Assembly: GCA_001247695.2 (NCBI GenBank)
Contig: LGRX02035220.1
Span: forward strand, 62,001-126,000
Source: Cymbomonas tetramitiformis
Taxonomy: Eukaryota > Chlorophyta > Pyramimonadophyceae > Pyramimonadales > Pyramimonadaceae
DNA length: 64,000 nt
Direction: 5' to 3'
In this document: positions 54,952 to 64,000 of the stretch, in pieces
Layout: each line of letters starts with the position of its first letter
Numbering within the stretch: position 1 is the stretch's first letter
Notes under the pieces: model-generated
Told to the model about the DNA's origin: nothing
The model's input: the letters and a program-made list of their open reading frames with translations, nothing else
Databases searched by the model: none
Position numbers and translations under genes: made by a program

Positions 54952-55597
54952 TGGCGTTTCAACGCACGGAAAGCATAATATCTCATCGTCGCAAACTGTT
55001 TTGTATAGCGATGAGCGAGGAGCGTTAACTGGCGATGAGCGAAATACGTCTGTTTATTTCTATTTCTATGATATCGTCTTCCTTCTGGGTGTAGTATATT
55101 GCAGGCTGTGAAAGGTCAATAACTTCGTCGATAGCTTCGTCAGCTATTCGCCAGAACGGCCCCATCAGGAAAATAGTTCAAAAATCTTATGAAGCCAATT
55201 TCCGTGAAATGAAAACGACGACAGTTCATTCCGAGTTTCGTCAGGGGCGACAGCCGATGACTTTGAATTTGAATATTACGGTCGGTCATATTAAATTCAT
55301 CGGATCGATCGACCAAACTTTGTCCAATAACATCACTCTGTACTCAAGTTCGCGGATCGAGTGCAGATGTCATCAATCGAAATCGAGATCTTGAATGCAG
55401 ATTCGAGTTCTTTGTCGCGTTCGGCCCGTCCAATAAAATACTTCGATTTGCAATTCTCAGATTTTGATGACGAGAGAACAAAACTTATTGAAACTCAATA
55501 AACTCGACCAGTCTTCCTCACAATCCAAAACCTACTTTGCATAACACCGCTTACAGCTCATCGCCCTTTTTGTTTTACTTTTTCGTGAATTAAAATA
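54952..55597. promoter_or_regulatory. Shared upstream region of two divergent genes
   Basis: About 650 bp between the starts of the minus-strand exon and the MYND gene. No frame or repeat of note. It presumably holds both promoters; no element is identified. Confidence 0.35.
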
Positions 55598-57422
55598 ATG
55601 GCAACTTTGGATCAATTTCGCGCATTAATGAGCGCAGGAAGCATACTACAGCTACCCAACAAGCAGTGGGCAGTTGAGCGCGTACCTTCTTTAGACGGCC
55701 ATGTGCTGCGAGTAAAAGTTTTTCTCGCAACAGCCGATGGGGAAACAGTTCACAAAAGTTTGCCTATTTTGCCAGCAAACGCAGATGAGAACCTTCGTAT
55801 CTCTTTCGCTGGCGCTGCGTCAACCGCCAACGGCAATACCCCGCTGTACGTGCTGGCGGCGTCCGAACGCCCTCATGAGTATAGCGCTGTCCGTCTAGAC
55901 GCTGAAAATATGCTGATTAGCAGCGTGGCGCCTACTTACACAGTGCGCAAGAACAGGCTGGATGAGCTGGTTACACGCTCAGCGTCCAAAGTTCCTGCTG
56001 CTGCTTACAGTTCTTTTCTGAATGAAATGTGGCGAAATTCCGAGAACCGAGACTTCTGGAAGTCTGCTGAGATATCTGGTGAAGAGTACAGTCTCTTGGA
56101 CGAATCAATCGATACGGAGATGGGTGGCACCGGAGTACTTCCAACCGCGGTAAGTTCAAACATTTTTAAAAATCCTGTGATATTTTGTTCAATTATTTGT
56201 CATTTCTTTAATTATTAGTGTGTCTTAAAAAACTTGAACAAAAAGCCTATTTAGCCTAATGAGCAGTTTTGCAAACTTTCTGGCCTTCAGGTTTTTTTAC
56301 AGTTTGTATGATAACTACTGTCATTATATGACATGTGTGACTGTTTTACCCGAGAAATTCGATGACTTACCAAAACTTGAACAAAAAGCCTCATTAGACT
56401 AATGAGCAGTTTTGCAAACTTTCTGGCCTTTACGATTTTTTTTACAGTTAGTATGATACCTACTGTCATCATATGACATGTGTGACTGTTTTACCCGAGA
56501 AATTCGATGACTGACCCAAACTTGAACAAAAAGCCTCATTAGCCTAATGAGCAGTTTTGCAACCTTTCTGGCCTTTACGATTTTTTTTACAGTTAGTATG
56601 ATACCTACTGTCATCATATGACATGTGTGACTGTTTTACCTGAGAAATTCGATGACTGACCCAAACTTGAACAAAAAGCCTCATTAGCCTAATGAGCAGT
56701 TTTGCAACCTTTCTGGCCTTTACGATTTTTTTTACAGTTAGTATGATACCTACTGTCATCATATGACATGTGTGACTGTTTTACCCGAGAAATTCGATGA
56801 CTGACCCAAACTTTAACAAAAAGCCTCATTAGCCTAATGAGCAGTTTTGCAAACTTTCTGGCCTTTACGATTTTTTTTACAGTTAGTATGATACCTACTG
56901 TCATCATATGACATGTGTGACTGTTTTAACCGAGATATTCGATGACTGCCCCAAACTTGAACAAAAAGCCTCATTAGCCTAATGAGCAGTTTTGCAAACT
57001 TTCTGGCCTTTACGATTTTTTTTACAGTTAGTATGATACCTACTGTCATCATATGACATGTTTGACTGTTTTACCCGAGAAATTCGAGGACTGACCAAAA
57101 GGTCTCATTAGCTTAATGAGCAGTTTTTCTTTTTTTTCCTTTACTGCAGGATTCTGGCACAACCGACTTTAATTCACCAGTAAAGCTTCCCAATGGCTGG
57201 ACCGCATGCTTCACACAATCTGCTGTTCGGAAGGCAAACAAAGATCGTTTCGGGAAGTCCTCGGTGTCAGCACACCAGTGTCTGTGTATAAATTGTGGTA
57301 AACAAGGAGAAAAGCGGTGTGGCGGCTGTCACCAAGCAGTATACTGTTCCCATGATTGTGCGAAGCAGCACTGGAAGTCGAGCCATCGACAGGAATGTAG
57401 TAAATCAAAACTAAAGAAGTAG
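55598..57422 (+). CDS. MYND zinc-finger protein, two exons
   Basis: Exon 1 is 55598-56149 (184 codons, donor GCG/GTAAGT), exon 2 is 57150-57422 (acceptor TTTACTGCAG). Both meet in phase 0, giving 274 residues. The N-terminal part is of unknown fold (MATLDQFRALMSAGSILQLP). The C-terminus, CINCGKQGEKRCGGC then VYCSHDCAKQHW, SSHRQEC, has the full set of Cys/His of a MYND finger, a protein-interaction zinc domain found in chromatin and signalling proteins. The intron is filled by a palindromic satellite. An alternative downstream exon at 57664 would also join in phase. Confidence 0.75.
56225..57125. repeat. 145-bp satellite in the MYND intron, about six copies
   Basis: Units contain TTTACAGTTAGTATGATACC, ACATGTGTGACTGTTTTACC and the palindrome CTCATTAGCCTAATGAG. 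Spacing is 145 bp. The same palindrome appears in the 54.1-54.4 kb array and at about 57,510 and 57,600. Confidence 0.92.
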
Positions 57423-57663
57423 GCATACAATTACATTGACAACCGTAATTGATCAAGACCGATGTTAAATAAAATATGTACCATTAGCTTGTAATGTAAA
57501 ATATGTCTCATTAGCTTAATGAGCAGTTGTGCAAAGTTTCTAACCTTTGTGATTTCCCCTTAACAGTTTTATAATGAATATGAGTGTTGTTTCGAATTGC
57601 TCATTAACCTAATGAGGTGTTATCTGTTAGTGACTAACTTTGTACTTTTATATTACAATATAG

Positions 57664-57998
57664 GTACCATTGACACCTGCAGCAGAAAGCGATCTGGCTG
57701 CTAATCGTGGTCCGGGCGGCTCATTGTTGGCTTACGGGCCTGGAGAGACAGCGAAGGCGGCCAAAGAACAGAATGCTGAGCAAGCAGCGCAGAACTGGCA
57801 GTCCTTGCTCACTTTGCCGAAACAGCGGCGTTCAATATCTCATTCTAATACGATTCGGTATCAGAATGAGTATAACCACCGGTACCCCAGAGTCGTTAAC
57901 GCCAAAGACGTCAAGGGGTGTACCTTCAACATACCTATCCAGTACATTATACAGGCTGAGAACTACGAGCGCATCAGGGATGAGGATCGTGCGCAAGT
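57664..57998 (+). CDS. Exon of unknown protein, cut by a 73-bp repeat
   Basis: Follows an acceptor ACAATATAG. It encodes VPLTPAAESDLAANRGPGG and a basic, Tyr-rich end (NTIRYQNEYNHRYPR, then YIIQAENYERIRDEDRAQ). Not recognised. It either splices to exon 1 of the MYND gene or begins a separate gene continuing at 58.34 kb. The frame is broken where the element D-derived 73-bp segment begins. Confidence 0.4.
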
Positions 57999-58330
57999 CA
58001 GGGAAGAAGGCTTACCGTGAGAGGCCGGCCCGGGGCCGTTTGAAGTCAGCCCGGGCCGGTTGCGGGCCGCTCGATTGTTGGATGCGGGCCGTCTCTCAAG
58101 GGTCCCGATTATGAAAAATTTCGTGAAAATTGTGTGATTTTTATGTCCTTGCCATACTTAAAATTTTGCGCCTGCGGCGGGCAAATTTGAGGATTGGCCG
58201 GGCTGGCCGAAAGCGGGCCAGTAAAAAATCCAAATGCCGGCCGCTTCGAAAAAAGAAAGCCTTCTTCTCTGGCGCAAGTCGTGAACTTGAAAGAGAGCAT
58301 GGCTTGGAACCCACACTCTTTTCAGAACAC
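57999..58330. other. Segment with an element D gag piece
   Basis: The first 73 bp match 54063-54135 exactly. The rest, up to CCTCCCTAG, is not clearly gag, though the minus frame is open for a further 20 codons. It probably interrupts the plus-strand gene. Confidence 0.5.
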
Positions 58331-58339
58331 CTCCCTAGC

Positions 58340-59862
58340 TAGTGTACGTTATATGGGCGGACTCTGGGGAGCACCTCACAAGCGCGGAGGAGTTTGACCC
58401 CAGTAAGGTGTACGACGGCGTATATCGTTTCGTGTGCTTCGGGCACCAACATAGCCTCACCGCTCGGCGGGAGCTTCACCAAGAACAACCAGATAACGAA
58501 GCTTTTCAGCAGATCGAGTGCAAATTGTATTTTAATCTACAGTCTGACATGGTCCGATTTTTGGCTGACGAGCAGAACACCGTCGACCAGAACGTGAAGG
58601 GCAAGTCGCACCAGCAAATCATAAAATCCATGCGAACGGGCATGCAGGTGATTTCTGAGAAAACAATGTAACTTATCCATCTTTGTCACTTAAAGCTCTT
58701 ACTTACTTAAAGTAAAAGAATGTTACTAACCGTAATTTCTCGGCAAACCATGCAGGCATCGAAGGGCCCTCTCCACAAACTCTATTGGCATTGTGGCATC
58801 ACGGAATGGGACGTTCAGGCCCAAGACTGGACGGAGGACGGCCTGGTGAAGCAGTTGGAAAAGCACGATCCCAAGACTTTCAAGCTTCCTGCAAAGAAGA
58901 ATAGGAAGCATGTCTACGAGAAGCTGTCGAAGGGGGACTGGGCCAATGTGAACGATTGGGAGCTTTTCGGGGGAGGCGTTGACAATGGCAAATGGTTCCC
59001 GGTCTGGTACTTTTTGACATCGGCTCAGCAGTTGCAGATTAAGGCGGAGGTGTTGCAAATGAATCACATCTCCTACGCCAACGAATACGCAACGAATTGG
59101 TCGATGGCTACAGTGCGTCAGGAGACTTGGGACCAGATTGTTAGAATCATGCATGCGTACGAATTGCGTATTCTGAAGGGGCAGACTAAGACCCCCACCA
59201 AGGAGTCGGGTAAGAAACGCAAGACCTGGACTCCGGAGAGTGAGATCGTTGACATGACTACCGAGACGTCTGGGGCGGAGGAGGCGTTGAAGGATGTAGG
59301 TGCCGACCTCAAGAAGAAGAAGTCGGGTGGCAAGGCCAGGTCTAGGCGTGTTCCTCGAAGCGCCGGTAACACGTTGAGTGTCGGTCAGCCGGCACAGCCT
59401 TTGCAGCAGGCGATCGTGAAGGAGAGCGAGAAGAAGGAGTTGAACATGTCCTTTTTCCAGACGATGCTCGGGTTTCACTCGGACGTGGAGGTTGATTACT
59501 TGAACGGCGCTCTGAAGAAAATCCTGACCACTGAGATCACCATCGCAGAGGCGATTGAAACCCTGAAGAGGTTCAAGGCCCAACGCAACGTTCAGGCCTG
59601 GATCGTGTCGCAATCTGGGGTGGAGAATTGGACTGCTTTTGAGAGGAAATACGGTGAGATTTGGGCTTGCCAGGAGTCCATCGAGCGATGCATCAAGGCG
59701 GTGAAACAAGGTAAAAGTGGGCGAGGGGGGAGTCAGCTCACGGTTCCCAAGGCCATCGTCCAATTCGTCGCAGACTGCAACACGTGGCTTTCCCGGTGTC
59801 AGGCCGGAGAGGGAGACCTCGGGCGGCTGCCCGTCAACTACGTCCCCAATACAGTTAATTAA
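58340..59862 (+). CDS. Unidentified two-exon protein (58340-58646, 58753-59862)
   Basis: The first exon reads VIWADSGEHLTSAEEFDPS and ends RTGMQ at donor CAG/GTGATT. The second begins ASKGPLHKLYWHCGITEWD after acceptor CCATGCAG. They join in phase 0. The second exon has about 370 residues: a Trp-rich N-terminal half (WELFGGGVDNGKWFPVWYFL), a Lys/Arg-rich middle that could be a nuclear signal (GKKRKTW, KKKKSGGKARSRRVPR) and a helical C-terminal half. No family recognised. It lies directly upstream of the methyltransferase-like gene, on the same strand, 120 bp apart. Confidence 0.5.
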
Positions 59863-59985
59863 GGTGTGCGTTCTTTCAACATTCTTTGTTGTAATAGTCG
59901 TGCTCCTCATGTAGTTGCATGTTTTATTGCGCTAGAAATTTTGGGTCATTCAAATATTAACAAGCGGTTTGTGGTATAATAATAG

Positions 59986-61131
59986 GTGGCACTTCCCTCC
60001 CCCCTTGTGGAGGATGGTAAGGAGGCAGAGTTTGAGAAAGAGTTCGAGTGGAAGACGGTTCAAACCGGCTACATGATCTACAAAGACGAGTTGACGAAAC
60101 TCGAGAATGTCCCGAAGATGAATTACGTGGGGACAATACTGGACGTTATTTACGACTTCGATACGGAGCTGTCAGAGCACGCGTTATCCGAGCCCGACCT
60201 GATCAAGTTCATAGATGCCTTTGCGGCGCTCACCACCTCGCCGGACTGGACAATATTGATATTTTGTGGGTTTGCTCAGCAGACTGGGTTCCTGAAGATC
60301 CCGGAGAGCAAATGCAACGGTGGGGCCCAGCGCATATGGTGGCGCAAGGAGAACCAGGATGTAGGTGCCAACAAAGCCATCCGGTACAATGTCCTCGAAG
60401 CGGCTGTCATCGGGTTCCAAATGGCGGACCAGGAGTCCGGGGAAAAATCCACTCGCAAAGCATGGATGTGCGACTTCGACTTCTCGACGAAGGATGCGGA
60501 GGCGGGCTCGAGGGCGAATGTGTTGGAGGGGTATTCTGTCGTCAAGCAACCCTTCCGAGACGATGGGAAAGTGGTATGCGCTCACCAGAAGCCCCAGCAC
60601 CTGCTAATCGAGCTCATCAACTGCCACATGATGGGACCCGCACCTTTCGCCCGGTTAAACAACGATTCGTCACCCAACTGGATCTTGGATGCGGGGTGTG
60701 GGGTCGCGACGGCCACAATGGCAGCTCTCCGGTGCGGCTTGAACGCTGTCGCGTTCGACTCCGACCAAGACATGGTGAATGCAGCCAGTCAGCGGATTGG
60801 GAACATTAACGACGAGCCTAACGGCGATACGGAATGCATGTCACTCGAGGAAACGGCGAAGCTCAAAGAGGAAGCACGCATAGAGGAGGAAAACCTCAAA
60901 AGGGCGAAAGAAATCGCCGACTGCGCTAAGGACATGAACGAGTTGGATGATGAGGACGGTGAAGAACCCGCTGAAGATCCGGCTGAAGCCGGCACGGATT
61001 CTGAGCAATCCGAGGCAGGAGAAGGAGAGGAAGGAGAAGGTGGAGATGAAGAGGAAGAAGAAGAGGCAGGAGAAGGCGCACCAGGAGACAACGATACCCC
61101 CGCACCTGCCGGAGACACACCAGCCGAGTAA
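59986..61131 (+). CDS. DNA N6-adenine/N4-cytosine methyltransferase-like protein
   Basis: About 380 residues following an acceptor TAATAATAG, so an upstream exon or non-ATG start is likely. Order of motifs resembles beta-type amino-methyltransferases: a motif IV position reading ILDVIYDF (family DPPY), a helix (DLIKFIDAFAAL), WTILIFCGF, IWWRKENQ, then HQKPQHLLIELI and the SAM-binding NWILDAGCGVATATMAALRC with AVAFDSD. HxKP followed by LLxxLI and then the SAM loop is the classic permuted order. The catalytic DPPY is changed to DVIY, so activity is doubtful. The last about 90 residues are Glu/Asp-rich. It is convergent with a transposase gene and could be cargo of the same element; this is inference. 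Confidence 0.55.
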   Translation: MALPSPLVEDGKEAEFEKEFEWKTVQTGYMIYKDELTKLENVPKMNYVGTILDVIYDFDTELSEHALSEPDLIKFIDAFAALTTSPDWTILIFCGFAQQTGFLKIPESKCNGGAQRIWWRKENQDVGANKAIRYNVLEAAVIGFQMADQESGEKSTRKAWMCDFDFSTKDAEAGSRANVLEGYSVVKQPFRDDGKVVCAHQKPQHLLIELINCHMMGPAPFARLNNDSSPNWILDAGCGVATATMAALRCGLNAVAFDSDQDMVNAASQRIGNINDEPNGDTECMSLEETAKLKEEARIEEENLKRAKEIADCAKDMNELDDEDGEEPAEDPAEAGTDSEQSEAGEGEEGEGGDEEEEEEAGEGAPGDNDTPAPAGDTPAE

Positions 61132-61249
61132 ATAGTGCACGCCGTGCCAAATGCCTGTCTTGAACCTGGAATGAACGCAGATACCGCGTAGATTGTGGTC
61201 GCAGAGCTAACACCCTACAGATCTGCAACCCTTGGGAAAGCTTTCCCTA

Positions 61250-62045
61250 CGTTTCTAGACGGGTTCAATACACGTGTTGAACACGTATTGGAGGCATATT
61301 GGAGGCATATTGAAGACGGTATGCTAATATCTGGACATTCCAATACACGTGTAACATATTGGCCAAACTATTGAACCGCGATCAGCCTGGACACAGCGAA
61401 AATGAGTATGCTAGCATGGGCACCCAAATGGTGTCAGACTCACCCACTAGCACTTGGTATCATCTAAGGAAGGGTCTAGCGTTATGGGGACAAGTTTTCA
61501 CGGCATTTGGACGCGTATCGCAGAAGTCGGTTCTGGGGGGCTTTTTGAATTGGGGCCCCGATGTATTGAAATAAGGCAAAACGATTGGAGGGGTGTTCAA
61601 TATGTCTGCAACCGCCTGCAACACACGTACTGAACATGTGTTGAACACATGTTGAAACATTCACGCATAAGGAATCGTTCAATACATGTGCAATATGTCT
61701 ACAATCAGATGAATCATTCAACACGTTTGCAATATATGTGTTGAACACATATTGAAACATTCCCTCATGCAGAATATCTTTAGTACATGTGCAATATGTC
61801 TACAATCAGATGAATCATTCAACACGTTTGCAATATATGTGTTGAACACATATTGAAACATTCCCTCATGCAGAATATCTTTAGTACATGTGCAATATGT
61901 TTACAATCAGAGTGAATTATGCAACACATGACTGCATGGGGTAAAGGGGTAAGACCCCCCTGCTGCTCACATATTGCATAATACTTACAATATGTCCGCA
62001 ATACGTATCTGGTATATTACAGGTATATCAAATGTGTACAGAGGC
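61250..62045. repeat. Array of CAATATGT/ACACGTGT motifs between convergent genes
   Basis: Diverged repeats of TTCAACACGTTTGCAATA and GTGTTGAACACATATTG, with one unit of about 120 bp duplicated at 61,690-61,890. Many short inverted pairs of CATATTG and CAATATG. Similar words fill the introns of the transposase gene. It resembles subterminal repeat regions of CACTA elements, but termini were not found. Confidence 0.65.
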
Positions 62046-62049
62046 ACTA

Positions 62050-64000
62050 CTATGCGTCATCACACTTTCTGCAGTACCACATTCCAGTGGGGATGTCGGT
62101 GAGCCCTGCGCATCGCACGTGCATAGCCTCTTTGCAGCCTGCCCTCTCACACAGAAGGAGCTCGCCACCGACTCTACACTTCCCGCATGTGTCAAAGTGA
62201 CCATCACTACCTACGGGCCTATCAACGAGTGCAAGTTTCTCCATATTGCGGTCGCTCGTATCAAGTATCACCGCTGAATCCATGCAGGGGTGTTTGACTA
62301 TCACTACTTGCGCTTGGACTTGATTGGCCAGTAGGTAGGGCTCTCGGTTGTCCATAGTGTACTTGGAGGTGTCCCATGGGTTGACACCTTGTCCACGCCG
62401 AGGATGGAGTTCTTCAGCTTGAAGCTTGCGATCTGAGCTTCCGTGGGCACGGGTAGCCAATCACACTTTAAAAAAGTGTAGAGCACACCGCCAATGCTAA
62501 CCCGCAGAATGGCGTTGATGATACCATACCTGCGCACGAAATGTTCAATGTTTTTGTAATATACGTACAACATATCCTCAATATGTTGGGGACGTATTGC
62601 ATATATGTTGCAGAGATATACGAAAAGGCAAAGAAGCATGCAAACTGGTGGTTGAGGTCGTACCTGTCCTCCCACTCGTCATCGGCATCGGCATCATTCT
62701 TGGGGAAGGATGCGCGGACGAAACACTGGGTTGTCACTTTCCCTTTGTCCCCGTCTCTAGTGCGATAGAAGACACCGCCGATGTTCACCTTGTTGTACTT
62801 GGAACACATGGGTTCGGGACCCATCATGAGCGACTTCTCGTAAGCCATGTATTGACGACCAAGCCATCCTTCAGGGTCCTCCAATGGACCGAACGCGATC
62901 GCGGGCACGCCACCCACCTCTTGTCGGTACCTATTTGCATGTTTAGAGCGCGCGGCATTCTCCCTGTGATGACAACATATTCTTAGTATACTTACAATAT
63001 ATGATAAACATACAGAAACAAGTTGACAATATGTTGCAGGTATACTACAGATAGTACATGCGTGCGAGCTTGCAGGTTGCACCTCCGCCGGAACAGGTCG
63101 TACTCAGCATGTTGTTGAAAAAGCTTTCGGTAAGCGGGAATACTCGCTCGCATCCAGCGGGTCAGTTGGTCAATCTCCAAGGACGTTAGCTCCAATGGCT
63201 TGCCCTTGTCCCCGAAGGTAGTGACCACGATGCCGGGAGCGGGGCCCGCCATCAAAGCCCGCGGGACACGGCCGGCAGTAGCTCTTTCTCGGTTCAAGAG
63301 CATGGTCAGGATGCCTCGTAGGGAGCGCAAGGTTTTCAACCTTAGATAGCCGTTCATGATGCTTGCCACGGGGAACGCATTGTTCTTCACCCACCTAGCT
63401 AGCTTGCCATTCATGGACTCGAAGGCATACATCCACCATTCACGCACAGGTCCGAATCGCAGGAGCAGATCGGCCCAGTGCCAGATTTTATGGGTGTTGA
63501 TTGCAAGCCACTGTGGAGGACCATTCGCTTCCAAGTCCTCAAAGAAAAGTCTGGTCTGCTCTCTCAAATACTCCATATCCTGCACGTACGAATCAATACG
63601 TTTGTAACATATATTCAACATACCTGTGACATGTGGAACTCATATCACACCAACATTGAATACGTACCTGAGGTTCTATGGAATGCGCAGTGCATTCCCG
63701 TATGGTGATAGTCAGTTTGGACACAATGTCCTGCAGCGCATTGTCGACTTCACCATCATCGCGAGGCCAAGAGGACAATACCGCCAACAACTTGGACTCG
63801 AAAGCCTTCAAAGCCGCATGCGCCTTGAGGTGCTTTGCGTATTTTGCGCCGTTGGAGGCGGTTGAGGTGCGCAACAAATGCTTATGCCCATCGCCCCACC
63901 GGGTGACTCCCCGCAACTCCTTCAAGAAGGCGAGTGCTGTTTCCCGAGAACGTAAGGTGGTCGAAGCCTTCGGACGCGGTGGGATCCCCCATGGACCGTT
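62050..64000 (-). CDS. CACTA/EnSpm-type transposase tail with DUF4218, DUF4216 and PHD finger; 5' end outside window
   Basis: Exons: from the right edge to 63668, 63579-63083, 62964-62664 and 62529-62050, with agreeing phases (0, 2, 2). The second exon has HKIWHWADLLLRFGPVREWW and MYAFESMNGKLARWVKN, matching DUF4218 of TNP2-like transposases. The third has GGVFYRTRDGD; the fourth RYGIINAILRV, FLKCDWLPV and, in another frame, NPWDTSKYTMDNREPYLLAN, matching DUF4216. The C-terminus CGKCRVGGELLLCE, then HVRC and WYCRKC, is a complete C4HC3 PHD finger, which usually reads histone tails. A frame change near 62,390 (two extra or one missing base) separates the DUF4216 halves, so this copy is probably inactive. 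The DDE catalytic core should lie beyond the right edge. Confidence 0.75.

Overview
This is eukaryotic nuclear DNA, most likely from a green alga. Genes are split by introns, and donors of the GTGCG/GTGYR kind are common. Introns are crowded with minisatellites. A plastid-type DUF1802 gene and a DusA-type dihydrouridine synthase are present, and two retroelement primer sites fit a plant-type initiator tRNA-Met almost perfectly. The repeat style reminds me of the prasinophyte Cymbomonas tetramitiformis, but that is an impression, not a match I could test.

Layout. 1-12.2 kb (minus): one large gene for a secreted or cell-surface protein with a signal peptide, a Kelch propeller, a Pmp-type beta-helix, an Ig-like segment and GCC2/GCC3 cysteine repeats; it runs off the left edge. 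14.8-21.2 kb (plus): an F-box/leucine-rich-repeat gene of nine exons, all joined by phase-1 introns at the LNLSG motif. 23.2-27.4 kb (minus): a six-exon DUF1802 gene. 29-37.7 kb: a nest of retroelements, TRIM-1 inside gag-only element A inside gag-only element B inside the LTR of element F, followed by TRIM-3. 38.7 kb: a Tc1/mariner-like MITE. 40.2-41.1 kb: TRIM-2. 42-43.9 kb: a decayed Ty3/gypsy gag-protease interrupted by a 262-bp MITE. 44.6-47.9 and 52.1-54.1 kb: gag-only elements C and D. 49.9-51.1 kb: an intact intronless DusA gene. 54.4-57.4 kb: two divergent genes, one ending in a MYND zinc finger, whose introns carry a shared palindromic satellite. 57.7-61.1 kb: unfamiliar exons ending in a DNA N6/N4-methyltransferase-like protein with an acidic tail. 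62-64 kb (minus): a CACTA/EnSpm-type transposase tail with DUF4218- and DUF4216-like parts fused to a PHD finger.

Most notable system: three miniature LTR retrotransposons (TRIM-1, -2, -3), each carrying a tRNA-like gene with Pol III A and B boxes inside both LTRs. This parallels the 5S-rRNA-bearing Cassandra TRIMs but uses tRNA. TRIM-1 and TRIM-2 share an internal domain yet carry different LTRs and different tRNA-like sequences. The nearby gag-only elements and TRIM-3 instead have primer sites complementary to the anticodon half of initiator tRNA-Met. No reverse transcriptase or integrase was found in the window, so all these elements would depend on proteins supplied elsewhere.
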